DNA of 53,076 nt. Source: Leptolyngbyaceae cyanobacterium (GTDB lineage: Bacteria; Cyanobacteriota; Cyanobacteriia; Cyanobacteriales; Aerosakkonemataceae). The notes under the pieces were generated by a model. It searched no databases. It saw only the letters and a program-made list of their open reading frames with translations, and had not been told where the DNA came from. Within the stretch, counting starts at the first letter, position 1; every line of letters begins with the position of its first letter. The stretch covers positions 1-53,076 of the forward strand of contig DATNQN010000132.1 of assembly GCA_036703985.1 (NCBI GenBank), in the 5' to 3' direction. Shown here in pieces: positions 8,825 to 18,435 of the stretch. The position numbers and the translations under genes were made by a program.

Positions 8825-11473
8825 TCACTGCCAATTACCAACTAATACGAACGGCGACCAAATTGCTGGATGACCGTTCGGATCGGTAATTAATTTTATT
8901 TGTGCTTGTCGCAAGGCTTCTGCTTTTGTAATTCCCGGTTGTTGGAGCAGTTTGTAAAAGTTTTCAATTAGCGGTAAAGTATCGGCATCGTTGACAAACC
9001 AAAGGCTGGCAAAAGTGGTTTGCACTCCCGATCGCAATGCAACACCGGCAATGCCAAGGGTAGAGCGATCGTTCCCCGCCGCAGTTTGGCAAGCACTCAA
9101 GGTTAGTAGTTCGATCGGATTTTTACTTTGGCGCAGTACTTCTTCAAATTCGTTGAGCGAGATTCGTCGATCGAACACTTGTAAGAAGGTACTATTAGGA
9201 TCGGCACCAAATTTACCGTGAGTTGCTAAGTGAACGATCGGGTAACTGCCTTTGTTAATTTGTTTTTCTAAATTAGCTAAGGTGAAATCTTTATCTAAAA
9301 ATCGCACTCCTCCCACGATTTCTTGAATTCCTTGAGTTTCTTTGGGAACGTTGGGTAAGGGAGCGAAAGGAGGAATTTCGGTACTCAAACCAAAAATTAA
9401 AGCATTGGCATTAGCTAAATCCGATCTTTGATTGGCAGTTAGATGTAAACCTAGCGTGGTGGCGATCGCGTATTTTTCTACTAAATATTGTTTGCCGTCG
9501 TACAAAGCCGCCATCGGTACATTTCTCAACACGCCATCGTTAATAAATAGCAGCGTGCTGGGTTTGGCTTTTTCTAAATCTGCCGCCATTGGTGCGATCA
9601 GCCAATTATAAACTTTTTGGCTTTCTGCTAAGTATTCATCTGTGGAAATATCTTCTAATGTAAATCGCAGGCGATCGATTTGTTTTTCTACTTCTTGACG
9701 AGACAAAGCTACTTCATACTGTTTGACCGAGCCATCTGGTAAGCGCAAAATCGAATAAGTGCGATCTTTTAAAATAATCGAGTTGATCGTGGCGGTGTTG
9801 GTGCGGGCTACTTCAGCGAGCGGATCGCTTTGATCTCGCGCTACTTCCGTGCATTCATCGCCGAAAAAGTTTTGCAATTCAGCTAATTGTAATAGTTCGA
9901 CAACTTGCAGGGCATCTTCAATTTTGGTTTTGGCATCTTCACCAGATGATTTTTCGCTTTCGTTGAGTAGTAAAGCGATTAATTCGCGATAAACTGGCTC
10001 GACGGAATCTCTTAAGTCAAATTGCAAATCTTTGCTAGCAGCAGCTAAGTCGCTGCGAATACTTTGGAGGGTGACGATCGCATCTTTGTAAGATGTAATT
10101 GCTGGTTGGTTTTGTCCTTTTGCCTTGTAAATGCGTCCTATTTGTGCTTGCCAACGATAAAGGCTATCGGCGGCATTTGCTTGTTGAGCGGCTAATGCGG
10201 CTTGCTGGGTAAGTTGCATCGCTACTTCCCAGTTTTGGGCTTGTTCGTAAACTCGTCCTAAAGCTCCCATCGCAAAGGATTCAGCGCGTTTGTCTGCGAT
10301 GTTTCTGGTAATGGCGATCGCTTTTTGTAAGGTTTGAGCTTTTAATTGTTGGCGATTGGCATTTCCTAAAATTTCTGCTGCATTGATTAAGGTGTAAGCT
10401 TTGGCGCGAGAGTCGGGGGTTTTTTCTAAAAGCGCGATCGCTTGATTGAAATAATTATCGATCGCATCGGTTTTCGGTGTTGGTAATTGCTGCCAGAAAC
10501 GAGCTAAATTAAGTAATGCTCTGGCTTGGGGTATCCCACCTAATGATTTGCTTTCTTGCAGCGCTCTTTCGTAAGCCGAGCGAGCCGATATTTCATCTTG
10601 TTTTGCTAAATCCATCAGGCGAGTTTTTTCTTTGTCATCTCCTTCTCGTTCTGCTGCATTAGCTTGTAGTAAATAACGTTGATAGCGACGATTGTAAACG
10701 CTGCCCAAGTTATTTAAATTCGTGCTAATGAAAATAGAATTTTTAAGTGTGGTTGCTAAATCTAAACTGCTTTGGTAAGCGGCGATCGCTTTATCGAATT
10801 CTCCAGCCGCAGAATGGATGTTTCCTAACACTCCTTGAGCGGATGCTTCGGTGATTTTGTCTTGATTTTTTCGCGCTATATCGATCGCAGACTGTAAAAT
10901 CGGCATCGCTTGGCGAAATTGTCCTAAAGCGTTGTAAGCTTGTGCTTGTTCGGTCAATACTTGGGCTAAGAAACGGCGAGATTCTGAATCCGAGAAAGAT
11001 CGATAAATTTGGGCGGCTTTTTCCCAATTCGCGAGCGCATCTCCTAAATTTCCGATTTGGCGATAAGCCGTGCCTAAATTACTATAAATTATGGCTTTTT
11101 GTTGGCGCTCGGATGTTTGGCTGAGTGCGGACTGCCAAATTGCGATCGCTTCTTGGTATTGTCCGGCATTGTAGCGAATGCTGCCTTCGTCTCCTCCGCT
11201 AGTTTGGAGGTTTTGTACAATTAATTGATGATTGTTTTGCGTAACGTTTTTGTCTATTGTAATAGCGATCGATTGAGTGGTTAAGGCGTGCCAACCCAAA
11301 CAAATAAAAAAGCCGATCGCAAATAAGCATAGTTTAGTTTGTAAGGTGTAAGGTTTGATTTTTAACCGCAGATTTACCGCAGATGCACGCAGATGGGCGT
11401 AGATAATTTTTAATATGTTCATTAGATTTTTGGATGTGTTTGGTAAAAGCCCTGAAATTTGTTTGGATCTCAC
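8825..11473 (-). CDS. TPR-CHAT domain protease
   Basis: 882 residues from a GTG at 11473 with AAGGAG 8 bases upstream, 17 bases after the histidine kinase gene, so the two are probably cotranscribed. An N-terminal membrane or signal segment lies around 50-70 (LCLFAIGFFICLGWHALTT). Tetratricopeptide repeats follow to about 480 (AGQYQEAIAIWQSAL, IYSNLGTAYRQIGNLGDAL). The C-terminal third is a CHAT domain, a caspase-like clan CD cysteine peptidase fold, with catalytic His752 (HLATHGKF) and Cys795 (LSACQTA). CHAT proteins use TPRs to recognise partners and cut target proteins. Residues 24-37 (IYAHLRASAVNLRL) are encoded by a dispersed CGCAGAT-type repeat, a foreign-looking insertion near the start. 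Context suggests an extracytoplasmic protease acting on the hemagglutinin-type proteins or their secretion, which is inference. Confidence 0.88.
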   Translation of the reverse strand: MRSKQISGLLPNTSKNLMNILKIIYAHLRASAVNLRLKIKPYTLQTKLCLFAIGFFICLGWHALTTQSIAITIDKNVTQNNHQLIVQNLQTSGGDEGSIRYNAGQYQEAIAIWQSALSQTSERQQKAIIYSNLGTAYRQIGNLGDALANWEKAAQIYRSFSDSESRRFLAQVLTEQAQAYNALGQFRQAMPILQSAIDIARKNQDKITEASAQGVLGNIHSAAGEFDKAIAAYQSSLDLATTLKNSIFISTNLNNLGSVYNRRYQRYLLQANAAEREGDDKEKTRLMDLAKQDEISARSAYERALQESKSLGGIPQARALLNLARFWQQLPTPKTDAIDNYFNQAIALLEKTPDSRAKAYTLINAAEILGNANRQQLKAQTLQKAIAITRNIADKRAESFAMGALGRVYEQAQNWEVAMQLTQQAALAAQQANAADSLYRWQAQIGRIYKAKGQNQPAITSYKDAIVTLQSIRSDLAAASKDLQFDLRDSVEPVYRELIALLLNESEKSSGEDAKTKIEDALQVVELLQLAELQNFFGDECTEVARDQSDPLAEVARTNTATINSIILKDRTYSILRLPDGSVKQYEVALSRQEVEKQIDRLRFTLEDISTDEYLAESQKVYNWLIAPMAADLEKAKPSTLLFINDGVLRNVPMAALYDGKQYLVEKYAIATTLGLHLTANQRSDLANANALIFGLSTEIPPFAPLPNVPKETQGIQEIVGGVRFLDKDFTLANLEKQINKGSYPIVHLATHGKFGADPNSTFLQVFDRRISLNEFEEVLRQSKNPIELLTLSACQTAAGNDRSTLGIAGVALRSGVQTTFASLWFVNDADTLPLIENFYKLLQQPGITKAEALRQAQIKLITDPNGHPAIWSPFVLVGNWQ
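11363..11404. repeat. CGCAGAT-type dispersed repeat inside coding sequence
   Basis: The plus strand shows CCGCAGATTTACCGCAGATG followed by CACGCAGATGGGCGTAGATA, that is, four imperfect copies of CGCAGAT-N3-6. This motif is a frequent intergenic repeat in cyanobacterial genomes. Here it lies in frame near the 5' end of the CHAT protease gene and encodes AHLRASAVNLRL. Confidence 0.6.
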
Positions 11474-11490
11474 GATATTGCTCCTTAATT

Positions 11491-13683
11491 TTAAATAGGA
11501 ATTTCAATTACAAATTCTGCTCCTTGTCCGGGAGCAGAAATACAAGTCAATTTGCCTTTGTGAGTTTCTTCAACAATTTGGCGACTGATTGATAGTCCCA
11601 AACCCGTACCTTTTCCTACTCCTTTAGTGGTAAATAATTGATCGAAAATTTTCTGCTGTACGTTTTCCGGGATGCCAGGGCCATTATCTTTAATGCGAAT
11701 GGCTATTGTAGAATTTTCTGGGTAGATTTCCGTGCGAATAGTAATGATATTGGGATTGGCTTTAATTTCTTCTAAAGAGCGTCCTTGACTAAATTCGTCA
11801 AAGGCATCGATCGCATTACTCAATAAGTTCATGATTACTTGATTTAATTGCCCTAAATAACAATTTACCGCAGGTAATTGACCGTATTCTTTAATCACTT
11901 TAATTTCTGGGCGATTACTATTACCTTTTAGTCGGTGCGTTAAAATCATCAAAGTACTATCAATCCCATCGTGGATATTACAAGCTACCTTATTAGCTGT
12001 ATCGCTACGCGAGAAAGTCCTTAAAGATACGCTGATTTCCTTGATTCGGTTCATCCCGACTTGGGTTGATGCTAATAGATTGGGGAGGTCTTCTAACATA
12101 TATTCAAGGTCGATTTCTATAGCATTTTCTTCAATTTCCGAGCCGGGATCGGGGAATTTTTCTTGATATAATTTCAAATGCCCGATCGCATCTTGAATAT
12201 ACTGTTGCATATAGGTGATATTGCCAGAAACAAAACCGATCGGGTTATTAATTTCGTGAGCGACTCCCGATACTAATTGGCCGAGTGCGGACATTTTTTC
12301 ACTGTTGACTAACTGCAATTGCGATCGCTGTAATTCTAATAAAGCGTGTTCCAGATTTTTGACGCTTCCATCTAGCATGGTATTCAGTTCGTGCAACTTG
12401 CTGACGTAAATGTAACCGCCGATCGCGATTGCAGATGCCTGCAAAGCTAGTAATGGCGATATGGCAGGAATCCACCAACCTGCTAAAAAACTGAAGTAAC
12501 CGATCGGTAATAAACAAGCGCTCGCCACTAATATAAGTGCTACAACTTTGGCGATAAAAAAGTTACCTTTGTCGTGTCGCCATTTCCATGCAAATATGGG
12601 AATTATGGCAGCCCAAAGGAAAATCCATAAGTTTTCTAGTGGTTTAGGCCAAACTTGAATTAAAGGACGATTTTCTAATACCGTACTCAAAATTTGACTG
12701 GCGATATTTGCTTGTATTTCTACTCCAGAAGTCCGCACCGGACTGCTGCTAAAACCTGCACTGTAAGGCGTGTAAAAAACATCATTCAGGCTATTGGCTT
12801 TGGCACCAATTAAAATGATGCGATCGCGAATTAAATCTGGTGAAACTCGGTTGTTCAATATATCCATCACCGAAACGTTTTCAAATATGCGTGCAGGGCC
12901 CCGATAATTTAGTAAAATCTGGTAACCCCCCGCATCTGCACGCACGTAGCCGCCATCGTTCTTTTCAAAAGGCGTAAAAACAGTTTTCCCTAATCGCAAA
13001 AAGCCCTGTTTGTCTGCTTGAGGGGTAATTCCTCGCTCTTTTAAGTAAAGCATCGCGACAGCTAATCCCAAACTGGGTAATCCTTCGTTACCTTCAGGCA
13101 TGGGAAAAAGTACGGCACGGCGGACAACACCATCGGAATCTACAACTACATCGTTAGCGCTGACTTGTCCTAATTTGGCAAGAACGGGAGGAGGCGCGAT
13201 CGCGGAAATATATCGATCCCCGATCGCTTTTTGAATTCCGATTAAATTAGGAGTACTTTTAAATACCTTCACCAATTCTTGGTAACCCGGTTCTACAGGC
13301 AAATTGCGGTACAAATCTAAGCCGATCGCTTTCGGTTTTCCTTGCGCGATCCGCTCGATCAATTGTGCCAAAGTAGCATCAGAAAACGGCCACCTTCCTA
13401 GCTTAGCCAGATCGGTTTCTTCTACGCTAACTAGCAAAATACGGCGATCGATCGCTTCTTGAGGACGCAGGCGAAAGCAAAAATCTAAAGCAGCTAATTC
13501 TAGCGGTTGAAGCCATCCCAACATCCGGATCGCGATCGTGATTCCCGCTACTCCAGGTGCGACAATTCCCACCCCTCGCCATTCCCAAGCTAATTGTTTT
13601 ATTTGTCTAGCTAATGGATGCCAACTTTTTAAGGGTAAGCAACCTAAACATTGCTTAAATAATTTAGCTGAAGAATGCGTCAT
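11491..13683 (-). CDS. CHASE2 domain sensor histidine kinase
   Basis: About 730 residues. One transmembrane helix (about 41-60) leads to a periplasmic CHASE2 domain (about 75-345; LLVSVEETDLAKLGRWPF, AIGLDLYRNLPVEPG, RDRIILIGAKANSLND). Three more helices (about 355-430) and a coiled coil follow. The kinase part has an H-box with SGVAHEINNP (His about 476), an N-box NLLSNAIDAF, DNGPGIP and GTGLGLSIS. CHASE2 senses an unknown extracytoplasmic signal, and the kinase should phosphorylate a response regulator that is not in this window. The ATG at 13683 was chosen over a GTG two codons earlier; neither has a clear Shine-Dalgarno. It is followed 17 bases later by the CHAT protease gene. Its CHASE2 closely matches the one in the GGDEF protein at 21263. 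Confidence 0.9.
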   Translation of the reverse strand: MTHSSAKLFKQCLGCLPLKSWHPLARQIKQLAWEWRGVGIVAPGVAGITIAIRMLGWLQPLELAALDFCFRLRPQEAIDRRILLVSVEETDLAKLGRWPFSDATLAQLIERIAQGKPKAIGLDLYRNLPVEPGYQELVKVFKSTPNLIGIQKAIGDRYISAIAPPPVLAKLGQVSANDVVVDSDGVVRRAVLFPMPEGNEGLPSLGLAVAMLYLKERGITPQADKQGFLRLGKTVFTPFEKNDGGYVRADAGGYQILLNYRGPARIFENVSVMDILNNRVSPDLIRDRIILIGAKANSLNDVFYTPYSAGFSSSPVRTSGVEIQANIASQILSTVLENRPLIQVWPKPLENLWIFLWAAIIPIFAWKWRHDKGNFFIAKVVALILVASACLLPIGYFSFLAGWWIPAISPLLALQASAIAIGGYIYVSKLHELNTMLDGSVKNLEHALLELQRSQLQLVNSEKMSALGQLVSGVAHEINNPIGFVSGNITYMQQYIQDAIGHLKLYQEKFPDPGSEIEENAIEIDLEYMLEDLPNLLASTQVGMNRIKEISVSLRTFSRSDTANKVACNIHDGIDSTLMILTHRLKGNSNRPEIKVIKEYGQLPAVNCYLGQLNQVIMNLLSNAIDAFDEFSQGRSLEEIKANPNIITIRTEIYPENSTIAIRIKDNGPGIPENVQQKIFDQLFTTKGVGKGTGLGLSISRQIVEETHKGKLTCISAPGQGAEFVIEIPI

Positions 13684-13689
13684 AATCAC

Positions 13690-13847
13690 AGGAATGAGGA
13701 AGTGAGAATTCTCCCAATTAGAATTCAGGAGTTAGTAGCTAATAGACTTGAAGAAGATTTCTCCAAGTCAGAATAATTCTGTATTTTGAATTGGAAGCCA
13801 GAATTCTAGATTCTGAACTCTGACTCCTGACGGGCGAGAATTCTGAT
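13690..13847. repeat. spacer rich in GAATTC/ACTCCTGA repeats
   Basis: The spacer between a DUF928 gene and the CHASE2 kinase is built of short repeats. AATTCAGGAGTTAG (13722-13735) recurs exactly at 40548-40561, and its reverse-complement core ACTCCTGA is at 13824-13831 and near 18507-18514. TCAGGAGT (13725-13732) can pair with 13824-13831, and GACTTG/CAAGTC forms a smaller inner hairpin. No convincing promoter stands out. Confidence 0.5.
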
Positions 13848-14639
13848 TTAATTTCCCGCTAGAATTTGCGGTTGAGAAATGGGAACTCGAGATAAGCCTA
13901 CCTCATCTAGTAAAAAGCGCAGATATTGATAGTTTTGTTCATCTTGAGGTTCTGCCAAATAAGCTTTAGCAACAGATGCGATCGAGTCGTACCAAATTCC
14001 CGATCGCGCGTAAGCGGCGGCAGTTTGACGAAGCTTCCTTGCAGAGGAGTAGCGTTCCGAACCGCTTTGAATATTGGTTTGAGTTAAGTGGTCAACCCTT
14101 GAGATCCAACTTCGCACGTAGATATTTTCTGAAGGACGCTTAGTATTGCACACTAAAGATACCGTCCAGCGATATACCTTGCCGGCAGACAATTCTGGCA
14201 CGTTTGGCGGTAGTTCTAGTTGAACGATGCCGCTTTTATTGTTGCGGAACTGCTTAACTAGCAATGGTTTGGCTACTCCTGGTTCTACGAGCGCAAACTG
14301 CATCGGCGTTGATGGTGGTGACGAGACGTACCAAGAGAAGGTAGGACGACCGGAAGTTGTCAATCCGACGTGATCGTTGGGAATTAGTAGCGTAACCGAT
14401 CCGAAAGAACCGGAAGGACAGCCTCGCGATCCTGCGCCTTCGGTGCGTTGAATTCTCTCTCTACCGACTGGAGGAACGTAACCTGCAAATGAATTAGCTG
14501 ATGCTTTGGTACTCCAAAAGCTCGATGGTTGCCATTTTGCAAGGGAATGTTTCCTACCGATATCGATCGCATCTGTAGATAGCAAAAGGGTAAAGAAAAC
14601 CGATCCGGCGATCATGGCCGTAAATTTGACTTTATTCAT
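13848..14639 (-). CDS. DUF928 domain exported protein
   Basis: 263 residues, ATG at 14639. An N-terminal hydrophobic segment (FTAMIAGSVFFTLLLSTDA) suggests a signal peptide or anchor. The mature part begins with the family signature YVPPVGRERIQRTEGAGSRG (followed by Cys), then a beta-rich domain with GRPTFSWYVSSPPSTPMQF, a central EPG and YRWTVSLVCN, and ends in a helical part with YARSGIWYDSIASVAKAY. DUF928 is a cyanobacterial family of unknown function. It lies 164 bases upstream of the CHASE2 kinase on the same strand and downstream of a paralog, so it may be part of a DUF928-kinase-CHAT-hemagglutinin transcription unit. A periplasmic partner or ligand-binding role beside the CHASE2 receptor is only a guess. 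Confidence 0.82.
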   Translation of the reverse strand: MNKVKFTAMIAGSVFFTLLLSTDAIDIGRKHSLAKWQPSSFWSTKASANSFAGYVPPVGRERIQRTEGAGSRGCPSGSFGSVTLLIPNDHVGLTTSGRPTFSWYVSSPPSTPMQFALVEPGVAKPLLVKQFRNNKSGIVQLELPPNVPELSAGKVYRWTVSLVCNTKRPSENIYVRSWISRVDHLTQTNIQSGSERYSSARKLRQTAAAYARSGIWYDSIASVAKAYLAEPQDEQNYQYLRFLLDEVGLSRVPISQPQILAGN

Positions 14640-14791
14640 ATTTAGAAGGGAAAAAGCTGTAGTAATCGAACTCTAGCCTTAAAAAAGACTAATTTAAGCC
14701 ATCGACTTACGAGAACGCAAAGTAGTTTTACTTCCAACAATTTATTTTAATTGAAGGAAGATCGTTTTGGTCGTGCAGTTTAAACAATTTC

Positions 14792-15550
14792 TCAGTTAGT
14801 TTCTACTACTTGCGTTAAACCAACTTGTTCTAACAAGTTATTTAGAGTATCTAAAGCTTGACTTTCACTTGGATTGGCAGTATGAGCCTTGTAAAGAGTG
14901 GCTACTGCATCTTGCCAGATACCAGATTTAGCATATGCCAAAGCGCGATCGCGATCTGAACCAGCAACAGCTAATTTCTGCGTCAAATCACTCGAAACCG
15001 AAACTCTTTCGATCCAAGCACGGGCATAAACATTTTCCGAAGGACGCTTCTGCGAGCAAACTAAAGCTACTGTCCAACGATACTCTTTACCTACAGCTAA
15101 TTCTGAAACGTTGCTTGGCAGTTCTAACTTAAAGATCCCCGCTTTGTCAACTTTCAATTGTTTTTGGAAAACTGGTTGAGTCGTACCTGGTTCGACTAAT
15201 GTAAACTCCATCGGTACGTTTGTAGGGTTTGAGACGTACCAGAAAAACGTCGGGCGACCGGACACCGTGCGTGCTATATGGTTGTTGGGTGTCAGTAGGT
15301 TTAAAGATACTGGTATTGAATTAGTGCATCCCCGCGAACCGCTACCCTCTGTTCTTTGAGGTCGCTCTCGACCGCTGGGAGGTACGTATTGTTTTGCCTC
15401 AGCAGCATTTGCCACCGCTCCGTTGCCGATCGATACTGATATAAAATTACTGTTAAATAGAACACTCATAGGGCTTAGTAAAGCTAATGTTCCTAACAGA
15501 CTTGATGAACTTAGTCCGATCGCGGTTGAAAGGATTTTGAATTTCAGCAT
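14792..15550 (-). CDS. DUF928 domain exported protein
   Basis: 252 residues from the ATG at 15550, which has AAGGA 8 bases upstream and starts a good signal peptide (MLKFKILSTAIGLSSSSLLG). The frame is open further upstream to 15655, but that extension has no ribosome site and no family match. The mature protein has YVPPSGRERPQRTEGSGSRG (followed by Cys), GRPTFFWYVSNPTNVPMEF, EPGTTQP, YRWTVALVCSQKRPSENVYA and a C-terminal AYAKSGIWQDAVATLYKAH helix pair. It is clearly a tandem duplicate of the next gene downstream. It is the first gene of the long minus-strand series, so a promoter probably lies in the 760-base spacer upstream. Function unknown. Confidence 0.83.
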   Translation of the reverse strand: MLKFKILSTAIGLSSSSLLGTLALLSPMSVLFNSNFISVSIGNGAVANAAEAKQYVPPSGRERPQRTEGSGSRGCTNSIPVSLNLLTPNNHIARTVSGRPTFFWYVSNPTNVPMEFTLVEPGTTQPVFQKQLKVDKAGIFKLELPSNVSELAVGKEYRWTVALVCSQKRPSENVYARAWIERVSVSSDLTQKLAVAGSDRDRALAYAKSGIWQDAVATLYKAHTANPSESQALDTLNNLLEQVGLTQVVETN

Positions 15551-16310
15551 AATACGATCCTTGTCTTTGCAAAAGAAAGTCCCTTTAACAAGAGGGTAAC
15601 TTAAGTTTTTACCTCTCGTTAAAAAGATATTAAAAAACAAAAGTGAAGAAGTCATGAAGAAAATATAGTGAATAGTAGGATATTTGGTGGTTTGATAAGC
15701 CTAAACCAAAACTTAATATTAAGTTCATCAAAAATTTAAAATAATACCATTTCTCGATGGTACTAAGCCGCATTTACTATTACCAGTTCAGTTAAACACT
15801 ACCACATTTGCTATTTTGCCAGGAGGCTCTCGGACAGGCAGAAAGATTTGTCAGACTTTAAAAGTGAATATTTAACTCATATCCGTATACAATTAGTATG
15901 ATTTGTTGCTAATAATTAAGTATGAAGAAATAAACATAAGTATGTAACGAAAGGTAAAGTTAAGCATCCCTGCTCTTCTCTCCGATCGAAGATGACCGAG
16001 CGGCTATATCAATCTAAAATAATAAAAGCTATAGCGATTCTAAATGAATTGCGAACAACTAAACCCCACCCTAGCCCTCCCCTTGGTAAGGGGAGGGCTA
16101 GGGTGGGGTTGATTACTTAAATAAGATCCCTATATTACTTTTTATATGGTCGTCATCTTCTAAAAATTTTCACATTATCTATATACGCCTACTTACATTC
16201 AGTCCATTAATTTTACAGATGAAGAGATATATATATTCCCATAAAGATGCAATGGTTTAAGATTTTTATTAAACCGTTTGTTTGCTCCGTTCGCTCTCAC
16301 TAACAGGGTT
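15551..16310. other. 760-base divergent intergenic region
   Basis: This spacer separates the divergently transcribed DUF928 gene (minus) and hemagglutinin-type gene (plus), so it should hold promoters for both. It is AT-rich, with no convincing ORF or RNA gene. The only strong structure is the foldback repeat at 16035-16110. No promoter could be placed with confidence. Confidence 0.5.
16035..16110 (+). repeat. dispersed foldback repeat, copy 1
   Basis: The perfect 23-bp arms at 16062-16084 and 16088-16110 are separated by only GGT, giving a very stable hairpin (core CCTAGCCCTCCCCTT, then AAGGGGAGGGCTAGG). It is preceded by CTAAATGAATTGCGAACAAC. The same leader plus hairpin occurs in reverse orientation at 46841-46923, so this is a mobile or amplified element of about 80 bp. 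It lies in the divergent spacer upstream of both a DUF928 and a hemagglutinin gene. Confidence 0.75.
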
Positions 16311-18434
16311 ATGAAAACAAAACAATTCAAGCAAAAGAGCCGATTTTTACTGCTACCTTTGACAACATGGTGTCTGACTAACTTCGGGTTGTTCGAGTTG
16401 GAAGTCAAAGCGCAAATCGTGCCAGATAGTACCTTACCAGAACAGTCGCTCGTCAATGAAAATGGGAATATAGATTTGATTACTGGAGGGTTTCGGGTCG
16501 GTAAAAATCTCTTTCATAGTTTTAGTAATTTTTCCATTTTAACTGGCAAGACGGCTTTTTTTGACAATGGAGTAAATATAGAAAATATCATTACCAGAGT
16601 TACGGGAAATTTTGCCTCTTATATTGACGGGTCCCTTCGCGCCAACGGTACTGCTAACCTATTTTTACTGAATCCGAACGGGATTATTTTCGGCCCAAAT
16701 GCCTCCTTAAATATAGGAGGTTCATTTCTCGCTACCACGGCAGACAGCGTTGTATTTGATAATGGCTTGACTTTTAGTGCCAGCAGTCCCAAAGATGCAG
16801 CGCTACTGAAAATTAAGATACCCGTAGGATTGCAATCCGGGAGAAATCCCGGCAGCATAGTCGTACAAGGTAATGGAAACAATTTAAAAACGGATTTCGC
16901 TACGCCAGAAATCGATCGCGCGAACAGACCGGTCGGTTTACAGGTAAATCCCGGTCAAACTCTGGCTTTGATCGGCGGTAATTTGATTTTCCGTGGCGGT
17001 AACTTAACTGCCCGAGATGGACACGTAGAGTTAGGAAGCGTCGGTAGGGGAGATGCGGTCAGCTTCCAACTAACTCCTAACCGATGGATTTTGGACTATA
17101 CAGGCGTCCGAAATTTTCAAAACATCCAACTCGATCGTGCTGCTTCCGTGGAAGTTAGCGGCAATGGGGGTGGGAAAATTCAAGCGCGAGGACGGCGCAT
17201 CGTGCTGGATGGAGGTTCGGCGATGCTGGCAGACACTTTGGGAAATGGTGCTGGTGGAACTCTCACTCTCAAAGCATCGGAAGCGATCGAAATTGGCGGA
17301 ACTTCACCCCTCGATCCCTTCTATAGCAGCACCTTATCTAGTAGCGTCGCGTCCACTGCTACGGGGAATGGGGGCAATTTAACGATTGAAACCGATTATT
17401 TGCAAGTAGATCGAGGCGGACAAGTTTTTACTAGTACGTTTGGGGCGGGTAATGCGGGAAATTTAGCGATCGAAGCCAAAAATATGGCAGTGAGTGGCGA
17501 ATTTGGCGATGTTTACCCAACTGCATTACGTGCTGATGCGATCGGGGAAAAAGCGATCGGCAATGGCGGTAATTTGCAAGTTAATACCGATCGCTTAATT
17601 ATCCAAGATGGTGCGACGATCGGTGTCGGTAATTTCGGTAGCAGTATTTTCAACTTGGCCCCCGGAGAAGGAACTCCCGGTAATATTGATATTCAAGCGA
17701 ATCGGATCGAATTGAATAACGGTGGTGCTATTACGGCGGATAATGCAGGTGGGAGAAATGGAAATATTCACTTGCGATCGAACTTAACGATACTGCGTCG
17801 GGGTAGTCGGATCGCTACTGATGCTAAAGGTTCGGGAATCGGCGGTAATATTACGATCGACACCCGATTTTTGGTGGCTCCGGCTTTAGAAAATAGCGAT
17901 ATTACTGCGAATGCGGAGAATAATTTCGGCGGTCGGGCGAGGGTTAATGCTATTGGCATTTTTGGCATTTTTCGGCAACCAAATCTTACCCCGCAAAGCG
18001 ATATCACGGCTTCTTCCGATTTAGGGCCAGAATTTAATGGCGTTGTGGAAATCAATACCTCCGATACTGACCCCAGCCAAGGTTTAATTCGGTTACCCAC
18101 CGGCTTGCTCGATCCCAATACTCAAATTGTCCAAGCTTGTAAGCAGTCTAGGGAAAACAGCTTTTCGATCGCAGGCGGCGGCGGAGTACCGGAAGATGCT
18201 ACCCAAAATTTAAGAGGTACAACGGTTTGGCAAGACTTAAGATTATCGGAAATTACCACAAATCGCCCTGCAAATACGAGGATTTCTGGGGATATTTCCC
18301 TTAGGCGATCGCTTCCATCCAATTCGCAGATCGTCGAAGCACAAGCATGGATCGTCGATGCAAATGGGCGCATTTCTTTAGTAGCTAATCTTCCCCAGCA
18401 CAAACCTGTATTTGGCAATTTTTCAAGTTGTTAA
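16311..18434 (+). CDS. hemagglutinin-type TPS-domain secreted protein
   Basis: 707 residues from the ATG at 16311; the frame opens at a TTG 33 bases earlier, but the ATG starts a normal signal peptide ending EVKA-QIVPDS. The TPS domain has GGFRVGKNLFHSFSNFSI, NPNGIIFG (121-128) and GSFLATTADS. The beta-helix has GNGGNL and GNAGNLAIEA turns. The tail differs from the minus-strand group (VQACKQSRE, AGGGGVPED, terminal FSSC) but keeps a cysteine at the start of the tail and one at the very end. It is followed after 210 bases by a TPR-CHAT protease gene on the same strand, repeating the pairing seen at 6207-11473. A secreted or surface protein is expected; no TpsB partner is in the window. Confidence 0.88.
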   Translation: MKTKQFKQKSRFLLLPLTTWCLTNFGLFELEVKAQIVPDSTLPEQSLVNENGNIDLITGGFRVGKNLFHSFSNFSILTGKTAFFDNGVNIENIITRVTGNFASYIDGSLRANGTANLFLLNPNGIIFGPNASLNIGGSFLATTADSVVFDNGLTFSASSPKDAALLKIKIPVGLQSGRNPGSIVVQGNGNNLKTDFATPEIDRANRPVGLQVNPGQTLALIGGNLIFRGGNLTARDGHVELGSVGRGDAVSFQLTPNRWILDYTGVRNFQNIQLDRAASVEVSGNGGGKIQARGRRIVLDGGSAMLADTLGNGAGGTLTLKASEAIEIGGTSPLDPFYSSTLSSSVASTATGNGGNLTIETDYLQVDRGGQVFTSTFGAGNAGNLAIEAKNMAVSGEFGDVYPTALRADAIGEKAIGNGGNLQVNTDRLIIQDGATIGVGNFGSSIFNLAPGEGTPGNIDIQANRIELNNGGAITADNAGGRNGNIHLRSNLTILRRGSRIATDAKGSGIGGNITIDTRFLVAPALENSDITANAENNFGGRARVNAIGIFGIFRQPNLTPQSDITASSDLGPEFNGVVEINTSDTDPSQGLIRLPTGLLDPNTQIVQACKQSRENSFSIAGGGGVPEDATQNLRGTTVWQDLRLSEITTNRPANTRISGDISLRRSLPSNSQIVEAQAWIVDANGRISLVANLPQHKPVFGNFSSC

Positions 18435-18435
18435 A

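Noticed and set aside
15551-15655. N-terminal extension of the upstream DUF928 gene
   Set aside because: No ribosome site and no family similarity; the ATG at 15550 has AAGGA and a clean signal peptide.
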